Assembly (NCBI GenBank): GCA_022822245.1
Contig: JAJECB010000497.1
Span: forward strand, 1 to 11,987
DNA length: 11,987 nt
DNA from: Gammaproteobacteria bacterium
GTDB lineage: Bacteria; Pseudomonadota; Gammaproteobacteria; HK1
Reading direction: 5' to 3'
The notes below the pieces were generated by a model that saw only the letters and a program-made list of their open reading frames with translations, was not told the origin of the DNA and made no database searches. A program made the position numbers and the translations under genes. How positions within the stretch are numbered: the first letter of the stretch is position 1; each line of letters begins with the position of its first letter. Below are positions 1 through 6,443 of this stretch, piece by piece.

Positions 1-1
1 C

Positions 2-316
2 GAGGTGCTGGACACGTGGCGGCGGTGGCGCGAGCTCACCGACTACGCGCACCTCGTGGTGGCGCGGCGAACGGGGGCGGGACCGCCCCGCGGCGGCGAG
101 GTCTCCCGGTGGGCGGAGGCGCGCCGCTGCGAGGACGCGGCCCACCTCCGCACCCGGCCGGCGGGCTCCATCCTCGTGATGGACCTCCCGGCCGTCGACA
201 TCTCTTCCACCGCCGTTCGGGCGCGGTGCGCATCCGGCGAGGATCTCGACGGGCTCGTGCCCGAGGCGGTGGCGCAATACATCCGGCAGGAGAAGCTCTA
301 TTCCGATGGCGCGTGA
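2..316 (+). CDS. nadD: Nicotinate-nucleotide adenylyltransferase, C-terminal part (5' end outside window)
   Basis: NadD transfers AMP from ATP to nicotinate mononucleotide, making deamido-NAD in cytoplasmic NAD synthesis. Only the last 104 codons are present; the frame is open from base 2 and ends at TGA 314-316. The C-terminal hallmark of the nucleotidylyltransferase fold is visible: an ISSTAVR motif (family form ISST-x-IR), followed by a short helix, LVPEAVAQYI, and a terminal IRQEKLY. The following gene, rsfS, starts inside the nadD stop region with an 11-bp overlap, a classic arrangement that supports the call. The ATP-binding N-terminal motif lies outside the window. The family call is secure; whether the gene is intact cannot be judged. 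Confidence 0.87.
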   Translation, partial: EVLDTWRRWRELTDYAHLVVARRTGAGPPRGGEVSRWAEARRCEDAAHLRTRPAGSILVMDLPAVDISSTAVRARCASGEDLDGLVPEAVAQYIRQEKLYSDGA

Positions 317-710
317 TACAGGACGGAACGAACGGGGCCGGAGCGAGCCGGGCGGCGAGGAGCTGCTCCGGCTCGTGATGGCCGAGCTCGAAGAGCTCCA
401 GGCGGGCGACGTCGAGGTTCTCGATGTCCGGGAGCTCACCGACGTCACGGACTACATGGTGGTGGCCACCGGCCGCACGTCCCGCCACGTGCGGGCGATC
501 ACCGAAAAGGTGGCGGTATCGGCGAAGCACCGGGGCGCGCCGCCGCTCGGGGTCGAAGGGGAGCGCGAAGGCGAATGGGTGCTGGTGGACCTCTGCGACG
601 TGGTGGTCCACGTCATGCAGCCGGACGCACGGGAGCTCTACCAGCTCGAGAAGCTCTGGTCGCCGGTGATGGCGCTCCGCGAGCAGACCACCGGGGCGCC
701 GGTGCCCTGA
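306..710 (+). CDS. rsfS: Ribosomal silencing factor RsfS
   Basis: RsfS binds ribosomal protein uL14 on the large subunit and blocks joining of the subunits, reducing translation in poor conditions. The protein has 134 residues, with a variable polar N-terminus (about 1-16) and the RsfS domain from about residue 17 to 122. Diagnostic segments are DVTDYMVVATG (46-56), the following SRHV, WVLVDLCDVVVHVM (91-104) and YQLEKLW (112-118). The ATG at 306 overlaps the end of nadD. An AGGAGA lies 12 bases upstream, a slightly long spacing, but no better start exists. It is probably co-translated with nadD. Length and motifs match the family; nothing looks broken. Confidence 0.93.
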   Translation: MARDTGRNERGRSEPGGEELLRLVMAELEELQAGDVEVLDVRELTDVTDYMVVATGRTSRHVRAITEKVAVSAKHRGAPPLGVEGEREGEWVLVDLCDVVVHVMQPDARELYQLEKLWSPVMALREQTTGAPVP

Positions 711-981
711 CCCGGGCTCCCCGCCGCTCCGATACGGCTTGGCTCCGGACGCGGCGTTTCGGCCGCGCGAGCCAGGGAGATGCCAGCGGATCGGAGGGGC
801 TCGAGTCCCCCTGTCCCCGCGACGAAGGGAGCGCTGGCCGAGAGGCGCCCACGTCCCATACCACGGCCCCTCGGAGACCGCTCGGCCCAGCGACCCGGCC
901 GGTGGAGATGCCCGGCTCTTGCCGTGTCGGAGCGAGCGAGACCGACACCGCGGAAGCACCGGAGACGGAACGGAGATACAG
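711..981. other. rsfS-rlmH spacer with a hairpin
   Basis: This 271-bp spacer is unusually long for an rsfS-rlmH pair, which is often nearly contiguous. I see no convincing gene in it; the open frames on either strand have no recognisable domain and look like high-GC shadows. It contains a stem-loop at 924-948 (7-bp stem GTGTCGG/CCGACAC, 11-base loop), 33 bases before the rlmH start, and a GGGG-CTCGAGT-CCCC stem-loop at 796-810 that resembles a tRNA T-arm. Neither has a U-tract that would make it an intrinsic terminator. Either could shape the rlmH leader. Confidence 0.35.
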
Positions 982-1464
982 GTGAAGATCGTGCTGGCGG
1001 CGGTCGGGACCCGGATGCCGGGATGGGTGGACGAGGCGTTCGAGGACTACGCGAAGCGCCTGCCCCCCGCCTGCCGCCTCACCCTCCGGGAGATCCCGAC
1101 CGCGTATCGCGGAGCGGCCGCGCGCAAGGGCGGGGCCTCCGCCGCATCGATCCGACGCGAGGGCGAGGGGCTCCTTCGCGCCGTGCCGTCCAGTGCACGC
1201 ATCGTCACCCTCGACGAACGGGGCTCCGCCTGGTCGACCGCGGACCTCGCCAAGCGGCTTGAAGCGTGGATGGCCGACGGCCGCGACACCGCCCTCCTCG
1301 CAGGCGGACCGGACGGCCTCGCCCCCGAGTGCCGGGAGCGGGCCGACCTCACCTGGTCGCTCTCCCGCCTCACCTTCCCCCACCCGCTCGTGCGGGTCAT
1401 CGTGGCGGAGCAGCTCTGGCGGGCCTGGTCCCTCCTCCACCGCCATCCCTACCACCGCGCCTGA
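982..1464 (+). CDS. rlmH: 23S rRNA (pseudouridine-1915-N3)-methyltransferase RlmH
   Basis: RlmH is a small SPOUT methyltransferase that uses S-adenosylmethionine to methylate pseudouridine 1915 in helix 69 of 23S rRNA on assembled 70S ribosomes. I choose the GTG at 982 because GGAG (972-975) sits 6 bases upstream and the resulting protein starts MKIVLAAVG, the normal family N-terminus. The result is 160 residues, against 155 in E. coli. The frame is open further upstream but that extension has no family similarity. SPOUT features are visible: the cofactor loop LLAGGPDG at 105-112, the helix segment LSRLTFPHPLVRVI (127-140), EQLWRA and the C-terminal HPYHR. Position after nadD and rsfS is the conserved context. 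Confidence 0.94.
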   Translation: MKIVLAAVGTRMPGWVDEAFEDYAKRLPPACRLTLREIPTAYRGAAARKGGASAASIRREGEGLLRAVPSSARIVTLDERGSAWSTADLAKRLEAWMADGRDTALLAGGPDGLAPECRERADLTWSLSRLTFPHPLVRVIVAEQLWRAWSLLHRHPYHRA

Positions 1465-1486
1465 ACGGCCGCGACGGCCGCAATCC

Positions 1487-1512
1487 CGTCCCCGCGTCTC
1501 CGGGGCGGGACG
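1487..1512 (+). terminator. Possible hairpin between rlmH and the convergent oxygenase gene
   Basis: The 70-bp gap between the two convergent genes holds a GC-rich stem-loop: CGTCCCCG pairs with CGGGGCGGGACG across the loop, with a small bulge on the right arm. There is no T-run on either side, so it is not a canonical intrinsic terminator. Placement between convergent stops is the main argument for a termination or 3'-end protection role. Confidence 0.3.
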
Positions 1513-1534
1513 CCCTCCCCGACGACGGATTCCC

Positions 1535-2536
1535 TCAGCCGGGCTGGTGGGGACCGGCGCCGCGCGCGAAACGCCGGTCGTTGTACACCTTGACGGTGGT
1601 GGGGGCGTAGCGCGCCGGGTTCGCGGCGTCCTGGCAGGTGCTGATGCACTCGATCGGTGCGTCGTAGTTCGGCCGTGTGAAGTAGCCGATCGAAAGCCGG
1701 CGCGAGCGGGAACGGGCGTCCGCTTCCGGAACCGCCACGCGATGCGGGGTCGACACCCATCGATCGTTGGTCCACCGCATCAGCAGATCGCCGATGTTGA
1801 CGATGAAGGTGCCGTCGACGGCGGGCGCGTCGATCCAGTCGCTCCCGCGCGGTCGCACCTGCAGGCCGCCCGCCGCGGCTTCGTTGCGAAGGATCGTCAT
1901 CATGCCGAGATCGGTGTGGACTCCGCATCGGAGCTGCCCGGGCTCGAGCTCGCGCGACGGGGCGGGATAGTGCAGCAGGCGGAGCTGGCTCGCATGGCGG
2001 TCGAGCTTGTCCGCGAACCAGCCGGCCGGAAGCCCGAGGGCCAGGGCGAGATGGCGGGCGAGCCGCCGGGACAGGTCTTCGAGGGCAAGAAAGTAGGCCC
2101 TCATCGCCGGCTCGAGGGCAGGCGGCGCGATCGGCCACAGGTTCGGCGCGAAGTTCGGGTAGGAAAGCTCCTCGGAGTGATACCGGTCGGCCGGGCGGTC
2201 GAAGGGTCCGATCGCGAAGACTTCCTTGAAGTCCGGGGGGGTGTCGCCGCCGTGCATGCGGGCGAGGGTCTCCTCGCCGTAGGGGATGTAGCCTCGGTTC
2301 TGGTCGTGATGCGGGCGCCTGACCGTCATCTTCGCTTCGAGGGGCAGGTCGAAGAAGGCGTGCGCGGCGTCGTAGAGCGCGGCCTGGATCTCTTCGGAGA
2401 CGCCGTGGTTGCTGATCACGAGGAACCCGATCTCGCGGCAGATGTCGTCGAGCTCCCGGGCGGCGGCCGCGACCACTGCCGGGTCCGCGCTCTCGAAGCG
2501 CTCGAGATCGAGGACGGGGATGCCGTTCGTCGCCAT
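1535..2536 (-). CDS. 2-oxoglutarate/Fe(II)-dependent oxygenase, isopenicillin N synthase-like
   Basis: The protein has 333 residues. The ATG (CAT at 2534-2536) is chosen because GAGG lies 4 bases upstream and the protein begins at the DIOX_N domain, where the IPVLDL segment (6-11) is the usual family start. The N-terminal domain spans about 6-125 and includes GFLVISNHGV (37-46) and FFDLP (61-65). The double-stranded beta-helix domain spans about 180-290. The iron facial triad is H207-x-D209 in GVHTDLG and H265 in TPHRV; the co-substrate-binding R-x-S is R280-L281-S282. All key residues are present, so it should be an active cytoplasmic enzyme. This group includes plant-type oxidases, bacterial ethylene-forming enzymes and many uncharacterised hydroxylases, so the substrate is unknown. 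It is divergent from a binding-protein-like gene, from which the shared control region may regulate both. Confidence 0.92.
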   Translation of the reverse strand: MATNGIPVLDLERFESADPAVVAAAARELDDICREIGFLVISNHGVSEEIQAALYDAAHAFFDLPLEAKMTVRRPHHDQNRGYIPYGEETLARMHGGDTPPDFKEVFAIGPFDRPADRYHSEELSYPNFAPNLWPIAPPALEPAMRAYFLALEDLSRRLARHLALALGLPAGWFADKLDRHASQLRLLHYPAPSRELEPGQLRCGVHTDLGMMTILRNEAAAGGLQVRPRGSDWIDAPAVDGTFIVNIGDLLMRWTNDRWVSTPHRVAVPEADARSRSRRLSIGYFTRPNYDAPIECISTCQDAANPARYAPTTVKVYNDRRFARGAGPHQPG

Positions 2537-2557
2537 GATTCCTCGCTGCCGGACGGC

Positions 2558-2577
2558 GCGCGACCGCGCGGTCGCGC
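2558..2577. promoter_or_regulatory. 20-bp perfect palindrome in the oxygenase / binding-protein divergent region
   Basis: The sequence GCGCGACCGCGCGGTCGCGC equals its own reverse complement over 20 bases. Its edge is 21 bases upstream of the oxygenase start codon, inside the 196-bp region shared by the two divergent genes. It could be a repressor operator or a hairpin in the oxygenase leader. The composition is biased to G and C, which makes chance palindromes more likely, so the regulatory role is inference. Confidence 0.4.
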
Positions 2578-2732
2578 CATCATGCCACGGCGGCCCCGGG
2601 GTTGTCCCTCGGCCATCCGGGCCGGGATCCTCCGGTCCGTCGCCGCGGCGTGCGAGCCCAAGCCGTTCCGGGGAGCCGGGGCGGAGCGCGGTTGCGTAGA
2701 ATCGCGCCCTTCTTCGAACCGAGCGGCACCGC

Positions 2733-3458
2733 ATGAACTCCGACCTCCGATCCGAGCTTGCCCCGAGCGGCACCCTCCGCGCCGCGATCAACCTCGCCAA
2801 CTTCCTGCTCGTCACCGGGCGCACTCCGGACGGAGACCCGGAAGGGGTCGCCCCCGACATGGCGGCGGAGATCGCGAGGCGGCTCGGCGTCCCGATCACC
2901 TACGTGCCGTTCGAGACGCCGGCAAAGCTCGCGGACGCGGCGACCGACGACGCGTGGGACATCGGCCTCATCGGGGCGGAGCCGGCCCGCGCCGAGACCA
3001 TCGCGTTCACCGCGGCGTACACCGAGATCGAGGCGACCTACCTCGTGCCTCCGGGCTCGTCCCTGCGCAGAATCGAGGATGTCGACCGGGACGGGATCCG
3101 CATCGCGGTTGCCGGCGGCAGCGCCTACGACCTTTTCCTCAGCCGAAACATCGAGCACGCCGAGCTGGTTCGGGCAAGCGGGCTTGACGGTTCGTTCGAT
3201 CTGTTCCTCGAGCGGCAACTGGACGCGCTGGCCGGGCTCCGGCCACGCCTTCTTTCCGACGTGGAGCGACTGTCCGGCTCACGCATCCTCGACGGCCAGT
3301 TCACCGCCGTCCAGCAGGCGGTCGGGACCCCGCGTCCACGCGAGCGCGCGGCCGCGTTCCTCGCCGACTGTGTCGAGGAAGCGAAGGCGAGCGGGCTCGT
3401 CCAGCGCCTCATCGACCGGCACGGCGTCCGCGGCCTCTCGGTGGCGCCCGCCGCGTAG
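2733..3458 (+). CDS. Transporter substrate-binding domain protein (SBP_bac_3-like) without signal peptide
   Basis: The 241-residue protein resembles periplasmic amino-acid-type binding proteins (family 3). GTLRAAINLANF (13-24) opens lobe 1. Other visible segments are GVAPDMAAEIARRLGVPITYVPF (split over about 38-60), the DIGLIGAEPAR stretch near 74-84, where residues that line the ligand site usually sit, and GIRIAVAGGSAYD in lobe 2. There is no signal peptide, lipobox or Tat motif: the sequence goes straight from MNSDLRSEL into the domain. Export is therefore unexplained; it may be a cytoplasmic ligand-binding protein. Related signal-less proteins are common in proteobacteria. No permease gene is adjacent. 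A TAGAAT box (2697-2702) could be a -10 element but no good -35 is seen, and there is no clear ribosome binding site. A 12-bp direct repeat CCGAGCGGCACC occurs at 2719-2730 and 2763-2774, around the start codon. Confidence 0.8.
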   Translation: MNSDLRSELAPSGTLRAAINLANFLLVTGRTPDGDPEGVAPDMAAEIARRLGVPITYVPFETPAKLADAATDDAWDIGLIGAEPARAETIAFTAAYTEIEATYLVPPGSSLRRIEDVDRDGIRIAVAGGSAYDLFLSRNIEHAELVRASGLDGSFDLFLERQLDALAGLRPRLLSDVERLSGSRILDGQFTAVQQAVGTPRPRERAAAFLADCVEEAKASGLVQRLIDRHGVRGLSVAPAA

Positions 3459-3459
3459 C

Positions 3460-3485
3460 GGCGCACTGGAGCGCCCCGGTGCGCC
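3460..3485 (+). terminator. Candidate hairpin terminator after the binding-protein gene
   Basis: One base after the stop codon there is a stem-loop with a 10-bp stem (3460-3469 with 3476-3485, one G-U wobble) and a 6-base loop AGCGCC. No T-tract follows. It lies between convergent genes (maf on the other strand), where bidirectional hairpins are usual. Confidence 0.42.
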
Positions 3486-3530
3486 CGCGTCGGGCGCTCG
3501 CGAAGGCTCCGCCGCGCCGACGAGCCGCGT

Positions 3531-4196
3531 TCAGCTCCCTTCGGCGGTGGCGGGCCGCCCGGCGGCCACATCGCCGCCCGGAGGAGCAAGGAGGGAAAGG
3601 CCGACCCGGGCGAGGAGGTCGGCGGTCTCGTTGAGAGGAAGCCCGACGACGGCGCTCCAGCTCCCTTCGAGGCGGGTGACGAAGGCGGCGGCGAGACCCT
3701 GGATGGCATAGCTCCCCGCCTTGTCGGCCGGCTCGCCGGTCGCCCGGTAAGCCTCGCGCTCGGCGGGCGACAGTTGCCGAAACCATACCCGGTTGCGCGA
3801 GAGGCGCACCCCGACCGCCGATTCGCCCGCCGCGCGGGCGGCGAGCGCGACCGCGGAGAGCACCCGATGGTCGCGCCCGGAGAGACGTTCGAGGTGGGCG
3901 AGAACCTCGGCTCCGTCGCGCGGCTTGCCGAGGACCTTCCCGTCGATGACGACGATGGTGTCCGCACCGAGCACCACGGGCGGCGGGCCTTCGGGGCCGG
4001 CGGCGCCCCTGCCCTCCGCCGCGTCGAGGCCCGCGAGCGCCTTCTCGCGCGCCATCCGCTCGACGTAGCGGGCCGGCGTCTCCCCGTCCGCCCGGCACTC
4101 GTCGACCGCAACGTCCAGCACCTCGAACCGGTAACCGAGCCCCGCGAGAAGCTCCCGCCGGCGCGGCGACCGGGACGCGAGGTACAGACTTGTCAT
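3531..4196 (-). CDS. maf: Maf family nucleoside triphosphate pyrophosphatase (YhdE type)
   Basis: Maf proteins hydrolyse nucleoside triphosphates, chiefly dTTP, UTP and modified pyrimidine nucleotides, to the monophosphate, a house-cleaning role; overproduction inhibits septum formation in some bacteria. The protein has 221 residues. The ATG (CAT at 4194-4196) has AGGGAGGG 7 bases upstream and gives the standard N-terminus. Visible motifs are [10 protein letters not shown] (7-16), GADTIV (77-82), KP (91-92) and the YhdE-type signature [14 protein letters not shown] (154-167), with the catalytic-region D158-K159. A glycine/proline-rich insert (about 61-73) precedes the GADT strand, and the C-terminal tail is slightly long. 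In several gammaproteobacterial genomes maf follows rlmH on the same strand; here it is inverted and separated from it by two accessory genes. Confidence 0.94.
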   Translation of the reverse strand: MTSLYLASRSPRRRELLAGLGYRFEVLDVAVDECRADGETPARYVERMAREKALAGLDAAEGRGAAGPEGPPPVVLGADTIVVIDGKVLGKPRDGAEVLAHLERLSGRDHRVLSAVALAARAAGESAVGVRLSRNRVWFRQLSPAEREAYRATGEPADKAGSYAIQGLAAAFVTRLEGSWSAVVGLPLNETADLLARVGLSLLAPPGGDVAAGRPATAEGS

Positions 4197-4366
4197 CTCC
4201 CGGCCCTCCCTGCGGTCCGTGGACCCTTCGAGGCTTGCCTGGTCCTCACGCGCTCCGGACTCCTTCGTTCGGCTTTCCGACGGACCCGTGCTCGACTTCC
4301 GATTGGCCCGCCGCGGCCGCATTTTGCGCGATGGCCGGCCGTCCATCCACGCCCGCGTGGGCGCCT

Positions 4367-4557
4367 GGCCCGGAAATCGCACCAGCTTTCGGCGCGAGGG
4401 CGCGGAGATGCCGCTGTGACAAGGCGCACGGACCGAGAGAGCGCTTCGCGCTGCTGAAGGCGTAGTCAACACTACGTGGAAGCGGCTTGAGGGAGTACGC
4501 CTTGTCACAGCGAGCAGATCTGCGTCCGCAGCCGGAAGCTGGTGCGATTTCCGGGCC
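4367..4557. repeat. 191-bp imperfect palindromic intergenic element
   Basis: Two arms share one centre at about 4462. The outer block 4367-4393 pairs with 4531-4557, with 26 of 27 positions complementary. The inner block 4412-4429 pairs with 4495-4512, with 17 of 18 complementary. The 18-base stretches between blocks have equal length but have diverged. The central part (about 4440-4480) contains small hairpins of its own, such as CGTAGT/ACTACG. Because of the symmetry, translating either strand gives a similar peptide containing ARKSHQL, but there is no real gene. This could be a decayed MITE-like or REP-like element, or a long RNA hairpin in the region upstream of dctP. It fills the middle of a 496-bp gene-free stretch between maf and dctP. 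In the rest of that stretch I see only a small 14-bp hairpin (4347-4360) beside the left arm and the promoter candidate on the right. Confidence 0.85.
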
Positions 4558-4562
4558 CAAGG

Positions 4563-4590
4563 GTGACCCAGCGCCGACACGCGGTATCAT
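4563..4590 (+). promoter_or_regulatory. Candidate sigma70 promoter for dctPQM-amidohydrolase
   Basis: GTGACC (4563-4568, 4 of 6 to the -35 consensus) and TATCAT (4585-4590, 5 of 6 to the -10 consensus) are separated by 16 bases. The pair begins 6 bases outside the right arm of the palindromic element and leaves a leader of about 95 bases before the dctP start. Such matches are rarer in this GC-rich context, but this is a by-eye prediction only. Confidence 0.38.
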
Positions 4591-4692
4591 CCGGTCCAAC
4601 GGGGCGCTCCGGCCCCCGTACTCCGCCGCCGGTCGCAAGGCGACGCCGCCTGACCGGGATCGGACAAGAATGTGCACATGAGGAGTCCTTCG

Positions 4693-5787
4693 ATGAAGCG
4701 CCGTCAATTCCTGACCACGGGCGCCGCAACCGGCGCGGCCGTCGCGGCGGCCACCGTATCCGCGCCCGCCATCTCCCAGGGGATGAAGGAGATGAAGCTC
4801 GTCACTTCGTTCCCCAAGAACTTCCCCGGGCTCGGGACTTCCGCGGCTCGGGTCGCGAAGCGCATCACCGCCGCCACCAGCGGCCGCGTCCAGGTGAAGC
4901 TGTTCGACGCGGGTGAGCTGGTCCCCGCGTTCGGGGTGTTCGACGCGGTCTCGGAGGGCAACGCCGAGATGTACTTCTCCGCGGAGTACTACTTCCCGAG
5001 CAAGAGCCAGGCGTTCAATTTCTTCACCGCGGTGCCGTTCGGCATGACCCACATCGAGTCCTGGGCGTGGCTCATGTATGGAGGGGGCTACGAGCTGTGG
5101 CGCGACCTCCACGCCGATTTCGGCATGGTGCCGTTCGCCGGGCCCGCCACCGGGGTGCAGATGGGCGGCTGGCTCAACAAGCAGATCACGAAGCTCGATG
5201 ACTACAAGGGGGTCAAGTTCCGGATGCCGGGGCTCGGCGGAGAGGTGCTCCGCGCGCTCGGAGTCGCGGTGGTGAACCTCCCCGGCGGCGAGATCTTCCC
5301 CGCCCTTCAGTCCGGGGCCATCGACGGCTCGGAGTGGGTCGGGCCGTGGCACGACCTCGCATTCGGCTTCCACCGGGTGGTCAAGCACTATCACTGGCCG
5401 GGCTTCCACGAGCCCGGCACGGCGGGGAGCTACGTCATCAACAAGCAGTTCTGGGAGGGCCTCTCGGCCGAGGACCAGGAGATCATCTCCGCCATCCTCG
5501 AGGCCGAGGTGTTCATCCAGAGCGCCGAGTACGACGGTCGCAGCCCCACTTCGCTCGAGAAGCTGGTGAGCGAGCACGGCGTCCTCCTGCACAAGTTCCC
5601 GGACTCGCTCCTCACCGAGCTCGGGAAAGTCGCGGCCGACGTCGTCGGCACGGTCGGCGGGACCGATGCAACCACGCAGAAGGTCTGGGACAGCTACCGC
5701 GCGTTCCGCAAGACCGCCATCGGCTGGTCCAAGATCAGCCTGCAGGGCTACATGAACGCCCGCGCGCTGCCGTTCGAGTACGGCTGA
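4693..5787 (+). CDS. dctP: TRAP transporter solute-binding protein, Tat-exported (DctP/TakP-like)
   Basis: This is the periplasmic ligand-capturing subunit of a TRAP transporter, 364 residues. I choose ATG 4693 because AGGAG (4681-4685) lies 7 bases upstream and the protein then begins MKRRQFLTTG, a twin-arginine signal followed by an Ala-rich hydrophobic stretch (about 11-28); cleavage is probably near residue 28. An upstream in-frame GTG at 4672 is less likely. The mature part shows the DctP fold: KLVTSFPKNFPG, DAGELVPAFGVFDAVSEG, KFRMPG with the conserved carboxylate-binding arginine at residue 177, then GGEIFPALQSGAIDGSEWVGP with E214-W215. The GSEWVGP and GGEIFPAL segments resemble TakP, the 2-oxo-acid binder of Rhodobacter, more than SiaP or classical DctP. 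The ligand is therefore probably a carboxylate, but this is inference. The stop lies in a tandem 8-bp duplication CGGCTGAT (5781-5796). Confidence 0.93.
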   Translation: MKRRQFLTTGAATGAAVAAATVSAPAISQGMKEMKLVTSFPKNFPGLGTSAARVAKRITAATSGRVQVKLFDAGELVPAFGVFDAVSEGNAEMYFSAEYYFPSKSQAFNFFTAVPFGMTHIESWAWLMYGGGYELWRDLHADFGMVPFAGPATGVQMGGWLNKQITKLDDYKGVKFRMPGLGGEVLRALGVAVVNLPGGEIFPALQSGAIDGSEWVGPWHDLAFGFHRVVKHYHWPGFHEPGTAGSYVINKQFWEGLSAEDQEIISAILEAEVFIQSAEYDGRSPTSLEKLVSEHGVLLHKFPDSLLTELGKVAADVVGTVGGTDATTQKVWDSYRAFRKTAIGWSKISLQGYMNARALPFEYG

Positions 5788-5802
5788 TCGGCTGATCGCG
5801 GT

Positions 5803-5844
5803 GGCTCCCGCGCCGGCCGGCGGCCGCCGGCCGGCGCGGGAGCC
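5803..5844 (+). repeat. 42-bp perfect palindrome between dctP and dctQ
   Basis: The arms begin GGCTCCCGCGCCGG and close with the exact complement; every one of the 21 base pairs matches around a GGCC centre at 5823/5824. As RNA it would be an extremely stable hairpin, 15 bases after the dctP stop and about 50 bases before the dctQ start. No T-run follows, so it is more likely a 3'-end protecting or attenuating structure than a simple terminator. Intergenic hairpins after binding-protein genes are a known way to make more binding protein than permease. Confidence 0.8.
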
Positions 5845-5894
5845 CGCTCTGCGAAGCCACCCTCTCCTGCCTCGTACCCGCCCGGATCGCATCG

Positions 5895-6443
5895 ATGGGA
5901 TTCATCACCGCACTGGTCCGCGGAATCGAGCGAGTGAGCGAGGTGACCGGGCGATTCGTCGCCTGGCTCGCCCTCGCGATGGTCCTCGTCCAGTTCGTCG
6001 TGGTGGCGATGCGCTACGTCTTCGGGCTGAGCGTCCTCGCGATGCAGGAGTCCATCTGGTACATGCACTCGATCATCTTCCTCGTCGCCGCCGGCTACAC
6101 CCTGCTCCACAACGCCCACGTTCGCGTCGACGTCCTCTACGGAAACGTGGACCGGAAGAAGAAGGCGCTCATCGACCTCGGCGGGGTCCTCGTCATCCTG
6201 TTGCCGATGTGCATCGCCACCATCTGGCTCTCGTGGGACTACGTGCTCAACGCCTGGAAGGTCCGCGAAGGCTCGGTGGAGGTGAGCGGCATCCCCGCCG
6301 TGTACCTCCTCAAGACCTGCATCTGGCTCTTCGCGGGCACGCTCGCCCTTCAGGGGGTCGCGCTCGGCGTCCGGAGCGGGTTCATCCTCGCCGGAAACGA
6401 AAGCACGTTCGAGCCGGTGGAAGAGAAGGAGCCCACCCTGTGA
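5895..6443 (+). CDS. dctQ: TRAP transporter small permease subunit DctQ
   Basis: The 182-residue integral membrane protein has four hydrophobic segments, at about 20-43, 56-75, 93-113 and 135-158, as expected for DctQ. The family-like stretch FVVVAMRYVFG with a following QESIWYMHSIIFLVAAGYTL is visible, as is NAHVRVDVLY, the conserved loop after helix 2. The acidic tail ends EEKEPTL. The ATG at 5895 has only a weak purine stretch upstream. DctQ forms the membrane complex with DctM, and its stop codon overlaps the dctM start by 4 bases, indicating translational coupling. It sits downstream of the 42-bp palindrome, so its expression may be lower than that of dctP. Confidence 0.92.
   Translation: MGFITALVRGIERVSEVTGRFVAWLALAMVLVQFVVVAMRYVFGLSVLAMQESIWYMHSIIFLVAAGYTLLHNAHVRVDVLYGNVDRKKKALIDLGGVLVILLPMCIATIWLSWDYVLNAWKVREGSVEVSGIPAVYLLKTCIWLFAGTLALQGVALGVRSGFILAGNESTFEPVEEKEPTL

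Noticed and set aside
791..823. tRNA T-arm-like stretch (GGGG-CTCGAGT-CCCC followed by GTCCCCG) between rsfS and rlmH
   Set aside because: No matching 5' acceptor strand, D-arm or anticodon arm is found upstream at the right distance, and the fifth stem pair is mismatched for a 7-base loop. It is not a tRNA gene.
1193..3187. 664-codon open frame on the plus strand across rlmH, the oxygenase and the binding-protein gene
   Set aside because: It overlaps three genes with clear motifs in other frames; low-complexity Arg/Pro/Gly content marks it as a GC shadow.
4197..4557. N-terminal extension of maf through the palindromic element (frame open to 4580)
   Set aside because: The family N-terminus and a good ribosome binding site define the start at 4196; the upstream peptide simply translates the repeat arms.
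4246..5892. 548-codon open frame on the minus strand, antisense to dctP
   Set aside because: No domain is recognisable and it lies over the well-supported dctP gene and the palindromic element.
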